This document shows positions 54,826-64,000 of a stretch of DNA of 64,000 nt, piece after piece; positions within the stretch are counted from its first letter, which is position 1, and the number at the start of each line of letters is the position of its first letter. This DNA comes from Sciurus carolinensis (lineage: Eukaryota > Chordata > Mammalia > Rodentia > Sciuridae): the NCBI RefSeq assembly GCF_902686445.1, contig NC_062226.1:17518001-17582000 (forward strand), written 5' to 3'. The notes under the pieces were generated by a model. The model had not been told where the DNA came from. It was given only the letters and a program-made list of their open reading frames with translations, and did no database searches. A program made the translations under genes and the position numbers.

Positions 54826-54829
54826 TATC

Positions 54830-54970
54830 TATTTAGATTTTGTTGTTCTTTTTAACGATGAATCAGAGAAGTGATGCAATTTGTACAAGGTCTCAGAGCC
54901 TTTTACTAGCATAGCCAGGACTACAATTTGAGGATTCAATCTACTAGATCAGTGTTCTGATTCTGTTGGT
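54830..54970 (-). repeat. MIR SINE fragment
   Basis: 'acgatgaatcagagaagtgatgcaatttgtacaaggtc' and 'catagccaggactacaatttgagg' are reversed MIR. Confidence 0.5.
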
Positions 54971-55147
54971 ATTGTGTGACTGAATGGTAGTGCAATCCAG
55001 TCAGCAGTCCCAACTTGGTGCCTAACCCTGATGTCATTTCTTTAATATAAACACTGTTCTGATGAAAAGACAATCAGTATGCAAATAAAGATCTATGTGC
55101 ATTAATAGCAGTGATTCAATGTTAATTGCTTAGTCTGGGTAAATGTA

Positions 55148-55560
55148 TTGTGATGTGATGGTTAAATTTAACTTGATTGGGCCATGGGTGCCCAAATATT
55201 TCGTTAAACATTTTTCTCTGTTTCCCTAAGGATAGTTTTAGATGAGCTTAAGTCTGTAAACTGTGTTAAGGAGATTGCCCTCCCTAATGTGGGTGGGCCT
55301 TATCAAATAGTTGAGGGTCTCCACAGAACAGAAGGCTGATCCTCCCTCAAGTAACAGGAAATTCTGCCTAGCTGCATTCTAACTAAGGCATTATTCTTCC
55401 TGAATCTGTAGCAACCTGTCAGCTTTTGGACTCAAAATGGAGCATTGGCTATGCAGGTTTTAGATTTGCCAGCCTCTATAATTCTGTGAAGCAGTTCTTT
55501 ATGATGAATTTCTCTCTCTCAATCTCTCTCTCTCTCTCTCTCACTCTGTATGTTTGTTTC
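55148..55560 (+). repeat. ERVL-class LTR (MLT2-like) with TC repeat
   Basis: 'gatggttaaatttaacttgattgggccatgggtgcccaaat', 'gattgccctccctaatgtgggtgggcc', 'tggactcaaaatgg', 'gatttgccagcctctataattctgtgaagc' then (TC)n at 55506-55543 and 'tgtatgtttgtttctatatag'. This is the common old LTR that ends in a simple repeat before 'ggttctgtttctctgg'. Exact subfamily uncertain. Confidence 0.65.
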
Positions 55561-55621
55561 TATATAGAAAATTATTCCTGATCAAAAGGTTAGAAAAATC
55601 ATTCTAGATTAAAAGATTAGA

Positions 55622-55752
55622 AAAGTGCATTCTTATAATCCCAGCTACTCAGAGGACTGAGGCAGGAGGATCACAAGTTCAAGGCCAGCCTGGCAACTTT
55701 TTGAAACCTGATTTCAAAATAAAACTTAAAAATAAAAAGGGATGCATCCGTA
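55622..55752 (+). mobile_element. B1-like left half of a SINE
   Basis: 'cattcttataatcccagctactcagaggactgaggcaggagg', 'atcacaagttcaaggccagcctgg' and 'tttcaaaataaaac'. It stops at the dimer linker; an ID half appears 1.43 kb on at 57183, beyond an L1. Confidence 0.75.
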
Positions 55753-55754
55753 TG

Positions 55755-57182
55755 TACAATTCTAATGCACCAATAAAAAATGTGGGGAACAGCATGAGAC
55801 TGGCACCAAAATAGACAGGTAGACCAATGGTACAGAGTAGAGGACACAGAGACAAACCCACATAAATACAGTTATCACATACGAGACAAAAGTGTCAAAA
55901 ACATACAATGGAGAAGAGATAGCCTCTTCAACAAATGGTGCTGGGAAATTACAAATCCATATGCAGCAAAATGAAACTAAATTCCTATTTCTCACCTTGC
56001 ACAAAACTCAACTCAAAATGGATCAAGGACCTAAGAATTAGATAAGAGACCCTGCACCTAATAGAAGAAAAAGTAGGTCCAAATCTTCATCATGTTGGTT
56101 TAGGACCAGACTTCCTTAACATGACTCCCAAAGCACAAGAAATAAAAACAGGAATCAATAATTGTGATAGAATCAAACTAAAAAGCTTTTTCTCAGCAAA
56201 GGAAACAATCAACAATGTGAAGAGAGAGCTACAGAGTGGGAGAAAATCTTTGCCACACACACTTCAGATAGAGCACTAATGTCCAGAATCTATAAAGAAC
56301 TCAAAAAAACTTTACACCTAGAATACAAATAACCCAATCAATAAATGGGCTAAGGAAATGAGCAGATACTTCACATAAGAAAATCTACAAGCAATCAACA
56401 GATATATGAAAAAAAGTTCAACATCTCTGGTAAGAAAAGAAATGCAAATCAAAACTACCCTAGGATTTCATCTCACCCCACTTAGAATGTCTATTATCAA
56501 GAATACAAGCAACAACAGGTGTTGGTGAGGATGAGAGGTAAAATGTACACTCATACCTTGCTGGTGGGGTTGCAAATTGGTGTAGCCACTCTGGAAAACA
56601 GTATGGAGATTCCTTAGAAAACTTGGAATGGAACCATCATTTGACCCAACTATCCCACTCCTTGGCCTATACCCAAAGGACTTAAAATCAGCATACTACA
56701 GTGACACAGCTATATCAACATTTATAGCAGTTCAATTTACAATAGCTAGATTGTGGAACCAACCTAGATGCCTGTCAATTGATGAATGGATAAAGAAACT
56801 GGTATATATAAACAATAAAATATTATTTAGCCATAAAGAAGAATAAAATCATGGCATTTGCAGGTAAATGGATGGAGTTGGAAAATATCATGCTAAGTGA
56901 AATAAAACAATCCCAAAAAAACAAAGGCCAAATGATTTCTCTGATAAGCGGATGATGATACATAACGGGGGATGGGAGAGAGGCAAGAATGAAGGAAGGA
57001 TGGATTGTACAGAAGAAAATGAGGGGTAGAGAAGGGTTGTGGGGAAGAAAAAATAATAGAGTGAGACAAACATCATTACTCTATATACATGTATGATTAT
57101 GCAAATGGTGTGACTCTACTTCATGAACAATCAGAGAAACAATAGTTATACTCCATTTGTATACAATGAATCAAAATAAAAA
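55755..57182 (+). mobile_element. 5'-truncated sciurid L1, about 1.4 kb
   Basis: Last third of ORF2 and the 3' UTR. Readable peptides in shifted frames: 'NKWAK'-type region near 56345, then MEPSFDPTIPLLGLYPKDLK, SAYYSDTAISTFIAVQF and WIKKL at 56628-56800. It ends 'tatacaatgaatcaaaataaaaa'. Frames are broken, so it is dead. The first ~35 bases (gatgcatccgtatgtacaattctaatgcacc) look like the tail of another L1 copy. Confidence 0.8.
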
Positions 57183-57260
57183 TGGAGGTGGGATGTAGCT
57201 CAGTGGTAGAGCACCCCTGGGTTCAATCCCTAGTGCTTCAAAAAAGAAAAAAAAATTAAG
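57183..57260 (+). mobile_element. ID SINE half
   Basis: 'ggtgggatgtagctcagtggtagagcacccctgggttcaatccc' followed by an A-rich tail. It begins right at the L1 3' end with no B1 half of its own. Confidence 0.85.
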
Positions 57261-57261
57261 A

Positions 57262-57600
57262 AGAAGAAAAAAGAAATAAAGAAAAAAGGTTTAGGGTAAA
57301 AACAACAATAACAACAACAACAACGTCAGCTAAGAATCACAAATGTTCCAGATTAGGAAAATCCCCCAGTTAAGGAATCTCAAAGTCCTAACGGGGCTAA
57401 CAAGGTTCAGTGCAGTGCTAAACAGTATGCAGTAACCAAGTTTCTGGACCATTTTTTCTATTTGTTATCATTTTTCTCCCTGAATCATTGTGAAAACTGA
57501 CTGCTGTTTTTCATTATTTCTCTCTGTACCCCAGGAACCTGGGATCTGTGAGTTTGATGAGACCCCAGGAGGTGTTCTATTCCTCTCTCTCTCTCTTTAG
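57262..57600. other. A-rich tail and unassigned DNA
   Basis: 57240-57330 is A-rich with an (AAC)n stretch near 57300-57323. The rest is unassigned. Confidence 0.45.
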
Positions 57601-57609
57601 AACAGGGAC

Positions 57610-57748
57610 TAAAGCCAGGTGCAGTGGCACCTGCCAGCAGTTCCTGCTACTTGGGAGGCTGAGGCAGAAAGATCACTTAAACCCAGGAGTTTGGAAATTA
57701 CCCTGGGCAGAACAGCAAGACCCCATCTTAAAAAAAAAAAAAAAAAAT
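57610..57748 (+). mobile_element. 7SL-derived monomer (FLAM/proto-B1-like)
   Basis: 'aaagccaggtgcagtggcacctgcc', 'gctacttgggaggctgaggcag', 'gatcacttaaacccaggagtttgg' and 'cagcaagaccccatctt' then A17. It looks like an undeleted 7SL monomer rather than a B1 half, and has no ID half. Confidence 0.75.
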
Positions 57749-57959
57749 TCACAAAAGATTTTTTTTTAAACTTGGTCAATCTGAACAAAACATTCAGAAG
57801 AATGACATAATTTTATTTCTGCCTACCTAAAATATATTCAACTGAATTTTATTCCAAATTGGATGCATGATGAGCCTTTTGCTGGATAGAGGGATGGGGG
57901 CTTATAGGAAAAGCTTGAAGTTCCTAGAGGGACTCTAGAGGTGGCAGCTGGTTGATAAC

Positions 57960-58040
57960 CCAAAGAGTAATAATAATAATTTTTTAAATTACTAAAATAA
58001 TAAAATCTATTATTTTTGTTATTAAAATAATTATTATTTA
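57960..58040. repeat. AAT/ATT-rich stretch
   Basis: Repeated taataa/attatt units, partly self-complementary; low complexity. Confidence 0.7.
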
Positions 58041-58044
58041 CTAT

Positions 58045-58255
58045 GGGCTAGCTGCCATCCATCCTTCCAGTAGCTTCTCCTTCACCCTTAAAACCACAGG
58101 GCTGGTACAGACACTGTCTTCCTTACATGAGGTGAGAAAATGAAAACTTCTTGAGATCAAGTCATTGGCCCAAGGATGTGGTGCTGGTGAGTAGCAGCAC
58201 TGGGGTTGAACCCGTGGCTGGTCCACCCGCAGAGTGCAAGCTCCTTCCTACTGTG
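58045..58255 (-). repeat. MIR SINE
   Basis: Reversed MIR-like: 'ccttaaaaccacagggctggtacag', 'ggtgagaaaatgaaaac', 'gtagcagcactggggttgaacccgtgg'. Confidence 0.5.
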
Positions 58256-58257
58256 CT

Positions 58258-58415
58258 CCTCGTCTTTCTCAGTCAGTACTAGTGTTTTCACCTTGTTTAA
58301 TAGAGTGGGCCCTTGAGGGTGAAGGGTCCCATTCATATTTGTCTTTCTTCCTTCAGATCTTAACACAGTGATTGGCACATTGGGAAGTAAATGCTTGTGG
58401 AGTTAAATTAAGGAA
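58258..58415 (+). repeat. LINE L2 3' end fragment
   Basis: 'agagtgggcccttgagggtgaagggtcc', 'cagatcttaacacagtgattggcac' and 'agtaaatgcttgtggag' fit the L2 end. Confidence 0.45.
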
Positions 58416-58419
58416 AGAA

Positions 58420-59155
58420 ACCTGGAGAAACCAAAGAGTGCAGAAGGAATCCCTCCCTGGGAATATCCTTTTACTATTATTATTATTATTAGCAAGCAAT
58501 ATGTCCGTGAGATGATCAATTCTCCCCTGGAATTATCCCCCTGTGTACTTAAAGTAATGAATTGCTGTCGGTCTGAAGAAAACAATATTGCGATAATATA
58601 TTGAGGCCCAGATAATGTGCTGTGGTTTGGGCCGATGTGCTGTCCTTAAACAAAGCCAAGAGTGGGCCGTGCTCTCTGGGGCCCTTTCAGATACCAGCTG
58701 GAGGGGGAGCAAAGGATAAAGCCCTGAAATCAAGCAGTATAAGCACTGCTTTGGGACAGGGCAGGTTGTTGAGGACTTCTGGGGCCTCTGAAACTGCCAG
58801 CATCCAAATTGAGGGCCAAGGACCACTTATCTACCCCAGGAAGAAAATGTCAGTATTTATTGTGGACAAAGGGAGGTCCACATTTGGAGGTGGTGGTGCC
58901 TGATTTTGGATGGTGTATTTATAAAGTGACAAGGAAAAACATCAGGAAACAGGATTCTGTCCTGATGTGCACAAACAGGTGGCCCAGCCTCTCAGGGTGT
59001 CAAATGGTGTACTACCCACAGAAGTGGTAGCATGTGAATAAAGTGCCACATGAATGTTTTTACAGCACAGTTGAGCATAAATTGCTATCAAGACCACAGG
59101 TGTAAAGGAATGTCACTTCATTTTCTATCCTACCACTCCACCGCTTGATTGAAAA
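58420..59155. other. Unassigned intronic DNA
   Basis: Includes (TTA)n at about 58473-58492. 58600-58760 is unique and slightly GC-rich, possibly constrained, but nothing decisive. Confidence 0.4.
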
Positions 59156-59159
59156 GTTA

Positions 59160-59295
59160 TATACTTAAACCAGCCTGTGTTCCAGTTTCCTCATCTGTAA
59201 AAAATGGGATTCTGCCTATCTCCTAGGCTGCTGAGAAAATGAGAAATTATGTATGAGAAGGGCTCAGTACACTGTCCAAGTCCTCAAACAGCAGA
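59160..59295 (+). repeat. MIR SINE fragment
   Basis: 'gttccagtttcctcatctgtaaaaaatgggattctgcctatc' and 'gaaaatgagaaattatgtatgag' are the MIR core and 3' part. Confidence 0.7.
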
Positions 59296-59299
59296 GAGA

Positions 59300-60555
59300 T
59301 GGGTCGCCATCTTAGTTTTGTGTTCTTCCTCCACCACTAGACACTGAGTTTTAGGAGGGTAGAAGTGATGTTATATTGATCTTGCAACTGAGTCCAGCCC
59401 ATTGCTTTGGAAATCCAGGAAAATCTAGCCAACATTTATAAAATGCATTAAGTATAGTCCCAGGATCAACTGGGAATCAGGTGAAGGATTATCAATTCTT
59501 GAAATTTTAATTCCATTTGTACTTTTGTCTTATACTCCACATGAATTTCTTTCTACTCACCTCTCAAAAAGTATGGTTGTTCTTGATCCTTGGAAATGCT
59601 CATTTCTTGCTCATTTGTTTATTTATTCAACCAAAAAATCTTGTAGATGGCCCACTTAATCGTCTAAACTCAGTGATGATGAATTGTACCAAGTTGCTGG
59701 TCTTGGTGGACAGATAATAGAATGCCAGTAACTGAGGGTTTATGGGGGTGGGCCATCCTCTGGCTCCTGGAGAAAGGAGAAGTAAGATCTAGCATGTTCC
59801 AGGACATGCAAGTCATCAGAGGAAACTGGCAAGAAGTGGGGTGAGGAAGGATGTGGGAGAAAGGGGGTGGCTGGCTCAGGAGCCATCCACGAAGAGCCTA
59901 CTGGATTGTGTTCAGGAGTCCTGTCTTGCTCCTGGGGTCAATTTGAAACCATGAAAGGATGCAGAGAAAAGAGAATGACTCGATTTCCATTTTACAACCA
60001 GTGTCCTGGCTTCGTGTAGAAGGTGAATAGAGGGGAAAGTCAAGGTTGCTATTTTTGGATTTGCTCAGTCCAAGATTTTCTTGTGAGACACTAAGCCTAT
60101 GTTAAACTCAATTAAAAATATGACATGTAAACCAAACAACATGGGGTCAGACCTTCTCTCATATTCGAAGCCTCTGGATTCTGACATTCCCATCACTGTG
60201 TTCTTACAGCCAACACTGTCCAGCCCCTAAGGAGGGAGGTGTGCCTCTGGCTCTCACCTTAGCTAATCATTCTTCTTTTCCAAAGACACAACCGAGGTGC
60301 CAGGCCTTGGGCAGAGCTGTGCTAAATGAGAACGTGGTGGAGATGTATGTGGCTTCATTTGTTATTGAAAGCCACCGAATTCACCCTTCAAATCAGACGA
60401 GGGGGGAAAGCTTGATACTGAAGTGCTCAAAGGCTGTCCGAAAACCCAACCCTAGAGCTTGAAAATTCCTGATAGAGAGAAGTGACTTTTGGAAAATGTT
60501 GGTTGCATGCCTAGTGACGTGCTGGGTGGATTTACAGTTTCAAAAGTCTAATTGA
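59300..60555. other. Unassigned intronic DNA
   Basis: About 1.2 kb with no repeat family certain. A possible reversed L2 piece at 59590-59720 and no exon. Confidence 0.35.
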
Positions 60556-60559
60556 GTGC

Positions 60560-60695
60560 TGAGGAACTGGTTTTGGTTCCAGTGACTTGAATCCAGCTGA
60601 AACATTGGCACTTCCTCATTGAATGAACTTGGGCAAGTCGTGGAACCCACACCATAGGGTCACTGTGAGAACAGAACAAGGCCACACGTGTGAAG
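60560..60695 (+). repeat. MIR SINE fragment
   Basis: 'ggaactggttttggttccagtgacttgaatccagc', 'aatgaacttgggcaagtcgtgg' and 'agggtcactgtgagaac' follow MIR. Confidence 0.55.
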
Positions 60696-60817
60696 CGTGT
60701 GCCACCTGGGCAGCAGATATCATGGGCTGATGAGAGCAGTTGTCGCGGGGGTGGCAGATGGGACTGTGGTTATAGTGGGGGTGTAATGGGTGGTGGTGGC
60801 AATTACAACCATAAAGG

Positions 60818-61231
60818 CTGCTATGATTTGGATGTGTCCTCCAAAAGCTCACATGTGAGACAATTCAGGAAGGTTCAGAGGAGAAATGATTGGGTTTTAA
60901 GGGTCTTAACCCAATCAATGAATTAATCCCTGATGGGATTAATTGAAGTGGTAGGGTGTGACTGGAGGAGACTGGAATTGGGGTGTGGCTTTGGGGTACA
61001 TATATTTGTATCTGGTGAGTGGAGTCTCTCTCTGCTTTCTGATGATGTGAGCTGCTTCCCTCCACTACCCTCTCCCACCAAGATGTTCAGCCTCACCTCA
61101 AGCCCCAAAGTATGGAGCCAGCCTTCTGTGACCTAAGACCTCTGAAATCTTGAGCCCTCAAACTTTTCCTCCTCTATAATTGTGCTGGTCAGATCACTTA
61201 GTCACAGCAGCAAAATAGCTGACTAAAACAG
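60818..61231 (+). repeat. Solitary ERVL-MaLR LTR, full length
   Basis: 'tgctatgatttggatgtgtcctccaaaagctcacatgtgagac', 'gattgggttttaagggtcttaacccaatc', 'ctgatgatgtgagctgcttccc' and the terminus 'atcacttagtcacagcagcaaaatagctgactaaaaca'. About 414 bases, forward. Same subfamily as the reversed copy at 50127-50563. Confidence 0.82.
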
Positions 61232-61334
61232 TGGCCACATGGGAGGTGGCAGCAGTGGTCATGATTGTGGTGGCATTTGGTGTGGTAGTTGACTGGTGAT
61301 GGTACTGGTTGTGGCACTGGGAATATTAGTGGCC

Positions 61335-61530
61335 CCACAGCTTGGTGGCTAAGTGCACTGACATCTAAGCCAGAATATGACCATGTGGCCTTGTACAGGT
61401 TGCCCAACATCTCTTTCTCAATGTCTCAAAGGCCAAAGGGGGGATAATAATAGTACTTACCTCAAAGGGTTGATCTGAGATTAAATCTAATGGATGGAAG
61501 CTGTGAAGTGTGAGCATAGTGCCTGGTTCC
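61335..61530 (+). repeat. MIR SINE, well preserved
   Basis: 'cagcttggtggctaagtgcactgacatctaagcc', 'ggggataataatagtacttacctcaaagggttg' and 'gcatagtgcctggttcctgg'. Confidence 0.75.
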
Positions 61531-61829
61531 TGGCAAGCATATGCATATTAAATAAATGCACATATTGTTAATGTGAAAAACAACAAAGCAGAGCCTATAT
61601 GTACCCCCAAGTAGAAGAGGCGTCTTTTCCGTATCGTGAAGATAGTGAAACTGACACAGCAAATACAGGGAGAAAATGGAATTTGAATCTGGTTTGGCCA
61701 GACGGCAAGATTGGTGCCTCAGTCTTTCTCCCTGGAAGCTTTGTTGTTTTCTGACTCATCCCACTTTTCACTTGTGACCTGCAGAGGAGCTTCCTTCTGG
61801 AATAATGGAAGTCTCCTAAAAAGCTTGCT

Positions 61830-62060
61830 TGCACTGAATGTCTTCTATTGGCTAGGCCCGTACGTGACCTTATTGATTCGTACCTTCTCAGAAGGATCCA
61901 GTATTATTTCCATGTGAAAGATGGGTTAAAGATGGAGACCGTGAATGTCAAAGAAGTTAAGCAACTCGATCGCTTAGCTACTGTAAACTGCAGGGTCAGA
62001 TTTAGATTCTGGTAGAGAAGTCTCAAACTCATGCTCTTAAGCACTAGACTTTATCAGCCT
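61830..62060 (-). repeat. MIR SINE
   Basis: 'attatttccatgtgaaagatggg', 'caaagaagttaagcaactcgatcgc', 'tgcagggtcagatttagattctgg' and 'tgctcttaagcactagac' are reversed MIR with its head. Confidence 0.6.
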
Positions 62061-62184
62061 TCAATGCCCAGTGCATTGAATGGTGGAAGGCCATTTTTGG
62101 AATTTAGTTCAGTCTCAAGTTCATTTAAAATGTGAAACCGAGAAGTGTATTTTCAACCAGCAATGACAGGAAGATTGCCAGGGG

Positions 62185-62330
62185 ATTTATCATTAATGAT
62201 CATGCTCTGTAATTATTCTTAACACCCAGCAGGGTGAATATTACTCAGAGAACTGAAGTAATTTCTCCATGTTTGCACAGCTAAACAGGAAAAGAGCTGG
62301 GATATGCACACTAACAACCTGACTCTAAAA
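62185..62330 (-). repeat. MIR SINE fragment
   Basis: 'gtgaatattactcagagaactgaagtaatttc' and 'ttgcacagctaaacaggaaaagagctggg' are a reversed MIR core. Confidence 0.5.
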
Positions 62331-62424
62331 AAACAAGCTTATTTTTCCAACAGACACCATACGTGGACAGGAGTGCTTATAACTGTCAACTGAAAATAAT
62401 GGAACAGCTATCATTTGTCTGTGC

Positions 62425-62740
62425 CACACCTCAGCCTGTGGGGCTAAATGAATTCAGAGGCCATTTTTCTCCAAGGCCATCACTTAGGTGTTTACCAGGC
62501 TGACGAGCTTCCTTATGCTCTGAGGCTTGCTTGGGGGTATCGCCAATCTCATAAGGTTCTCTTAATGGCACAATCAGCCCTGTTAATTGCAAAGTGTTTT
62601 GTGTGCACTCACTGCAGCTGGCATGGTTCCTGATGGGTACTCCAGGGCCCTTTAGGGGGCTTGGAAGAAAACTTGCAGAATATTGGCACCTCTGCAGCTG
62701 TTGAGAAAAGCACCAGGGCTTCTTTGATCCAAGGCATCAA
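62425..62740. promoter_or_regulatory. Candidate conserved non-coding block
   Basis: Unique sequence with balanced composition and dense motif-like cores ('gctaaatgaattcagaggcc', 'cacaatcagccctgttaattgc', 'tgtgcactcactgcagctggc'). No repeat match and no coding frame. Inference from appearance only. Confidence 0.25.
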
Positions 62741-62934
62741 GGGTTCTCATTTGTGAAAGTGGGGCAGATATCCAGGAGGTGTGCAGTAGCAAACGGTGTG
62801 GTCATTAAAGAACTGAAGTACCTCTGCACAGGTTCTTAACGAGCGGCTGCCTGACCTTCAAGTGCCCCTGGCCACCCTGACCCCTCTGCTAATTATTCCC
62901 TAGACCTCCTACTAATGCCTCCAAAAGGACTAAC

Positions 62935-63150
62935 ACTTGCCAGATATGGAGGTGCACTCCTATAATCCCCTGGACTCAGGAGGCTGAGGCAGGAGGATCA
63001 CAAGTTTGAGGCTAGTCTAGGAGACTTACTGATACCCTGTCTCAAAATAAAGAATATAAAAGGGCCAGGGATGCAACTCAGTGCTAGAGTGCTCCTGGAT
63101 TCAATCTCCAGTGCTACAAAATAAATAAATAAATAAATAAATAAAAATAA
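62935..63150 (+). mobile_element. Dimeric B1/ID SINE with (AAAT)n tail
   Basis: B1 half 'gccagatatggaggtgcactcctataatcc', 'caggaggctgaggcaggaggatcac'. ID half 'gggccaggGATGcaactcagtgctagagtgc'. The tail has become (AAAT)7 at about 63117-63146. Confidence 0.85.
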
Positions 63151-63154
63151 GATA

Positions 63155-64000
63155 AAAACAAATAACAGGATGCACCAGAGGGTTGCAGGACCACACCATC
63201 TTCAGATGGCCGGTAGGTGGTTCCCTCCATGTACCCATTGTTCCCCTTGTGAAATGTGCGACCATCACTTCTGCTGAAGACACTGTGTAGCCATGAGACT
63301 CCGCTGCCCAGAGCAGTGAGACCATCCGAGTTTCCCCTGTAGTGTGGTCTGCCTGTCTGACATCCTGCAGATTCTTGTGGAATCCAGCATGACTGGAATG
63401 TTCCACCTATTGTGTTTCAATGGTGGTATTTTAACAAGCTCTAAATTTCTTTGGTCTTTTTTGTCTTAATAAAATTCAAGAACAATTCTTGCCAATAAGT
63501 AGTAGCTTCACGAGGGCTGCCACATCTCCATTTTGTTAGGTTCTGTTTTCCTCTCCCTCTCCCTCCCCACTTGTGAAATGAATACTCTGGTTTAATTGCT
63601 TAAGTGCTCTTGTTTCCAATCCAGACTTGTCTTGGCTCGCCTGCCTCATAAACACGAGACAGGATTTCCAGACTTCTCTGCGGGAAAGGACTGCCTCATG
63701 CTCACCTTCGCCCTGGCTCCTCCTATCTTCCCCCAGAGGCAGGCAAGGAAGCACAAACAAAGCCAACCTGAGATCTCAGGGAAAGCCAATCTTACCCATT
63801 TCTGCAACGCTGAGCTAGGAGGGGTGGAGAGGGGTACTGAGAAGGGGAACTCAATTTGTCTTCAAGAAACTGGAATTGGCTTCTCTCTTTCCGAATGTCC
63901 ATTTAAAAATTACCCCGATATATTACTAGCACGATTAACCTTTAGGGTTCAGTTACTATACGTGGACAATGGTCCAAAATAGACTCCTGCTTCTTCATTA
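63155..64000. other. Unassigned intronic DNA to window end
   Basis: No repeat or exon recognised. A polyadenylation-like 'gtcttaataaaattc' at about 63464 has no gene context. The 128-codon + frame at 63596-63982 overlaps other frames on both strands and has no motif. Confidence 0.4.

Larger units (their letters stand above)
25011..64000 (+). other. ASTN2: ASTN2 large intron (at least 39 kb)
   Basis: It opens with a gtaggg donor and continues past the window edge. No astrotactin exon, no TRIM32-like intronless ORF (TRIM32 is nested in a human ASTN2 intron) and no other gene is recognised. It is filled with the repeats and unassigned DNA listed separately. Very large introns are normal for this gene in mammals. 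Confidence 0.75.

Noticed and set aside
57183..57260. A functional tRNA gene
   Set aside because: The tRNA-like sequence is the ID SINE; it lacks a complete cloverleaf and sits in a retroposon with an A-rich tail.
63596..63982. 128-codon + strand ORF near the right edge
   Set aside because: Overlaps other frames on both strands; no motif, splice signal or good start context.
1..64000. TRIM32 nested in ASTN2
   Set aside because: TRIM32 has a single long coding exon of about 2 kb; no ORF approaching that length is in this window.
1..64000. CRISPR arrays, bacterial operons, phage or plasmid features
   Set aside because: Repeat content, splice sites and gene content are those of a mammalian nuclear genome.

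Overview
This is non-coding-rich mammalian nuclear DNA, and the repeats point to a squirrel-family rodent (Sciuridae; ground squirrel, marmot or relative). The main clues are dimeric SINEs with a 7SL/B1-like left half and an ID (tRNA-Ala-like) right half, free ID copies ending in poly-A, one recent L1 lineage that recurs with the same 3' tail, and many ERVL-MaLR LTRs with the rodent-type 'ACAAAATACCTGAG' motif. The species call rests on recall of repeat families, not on a search.

The only confident gene is a piece of an astrotactin gene on the + strand. Three consecutive coding exons lie at 23459-23543, 24038-24112 and 24873-25010. Each has AG/GT splice sites, and they join in one open frame across short introns of 494 and 760 bases. 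The peptide matches my recollection of ASTN2 (astrotactin-2) better than ASTN1. It covers the end of the first EGF-like module and the linker towards the next. Everything else is ASTN2 intron: about 23.5 kb upstream and 39 kb downstream, with no further exon recognised.

Layout: 0-12.9 kb is old intronic DNA with MIR, L2 and hAT fragments, two TG microsatellites and an unexplained pair of small ORFs at 888-1501. From 12,969 to 16,198 there is a complete minus-strand ERVL-MaLR provirus (two LTRs, an internal region and a 5-bp target duplication), later hit by a 5'-truncated L1. From 17 to 23 kb there are two more MaLR LTRs and a candidate conserved block. The exon cluster lies at 23.4-25.0 kb. 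From 25 to 38 kb there are MIR, L2 and old L1 pieces, plus a three-layer nest (MER5A, then an MLT1-type LTR, then an L1 tail) at 29.4-30.1 kb. From 38 to 41 kb there are a MER20 copy, a CpG-richer block and L2 pieces. From 41 to 50 kb SINE, L1 and DNA-transposon copies are dense. From 50 to 57.8 kb there are LTRs and a 1.4-kb L1 that seems to split a SINE dimer. From 57.8 to 64 kb there are MIRs, a MaLR LTR, a candidate conserved block and a SINE.

I found no novel system. The best leads are the small-ORF pair, the two nested-insertion clusters and a few candidate regulatory blocks. Repeat boundaries were judged by eye and are approximate.
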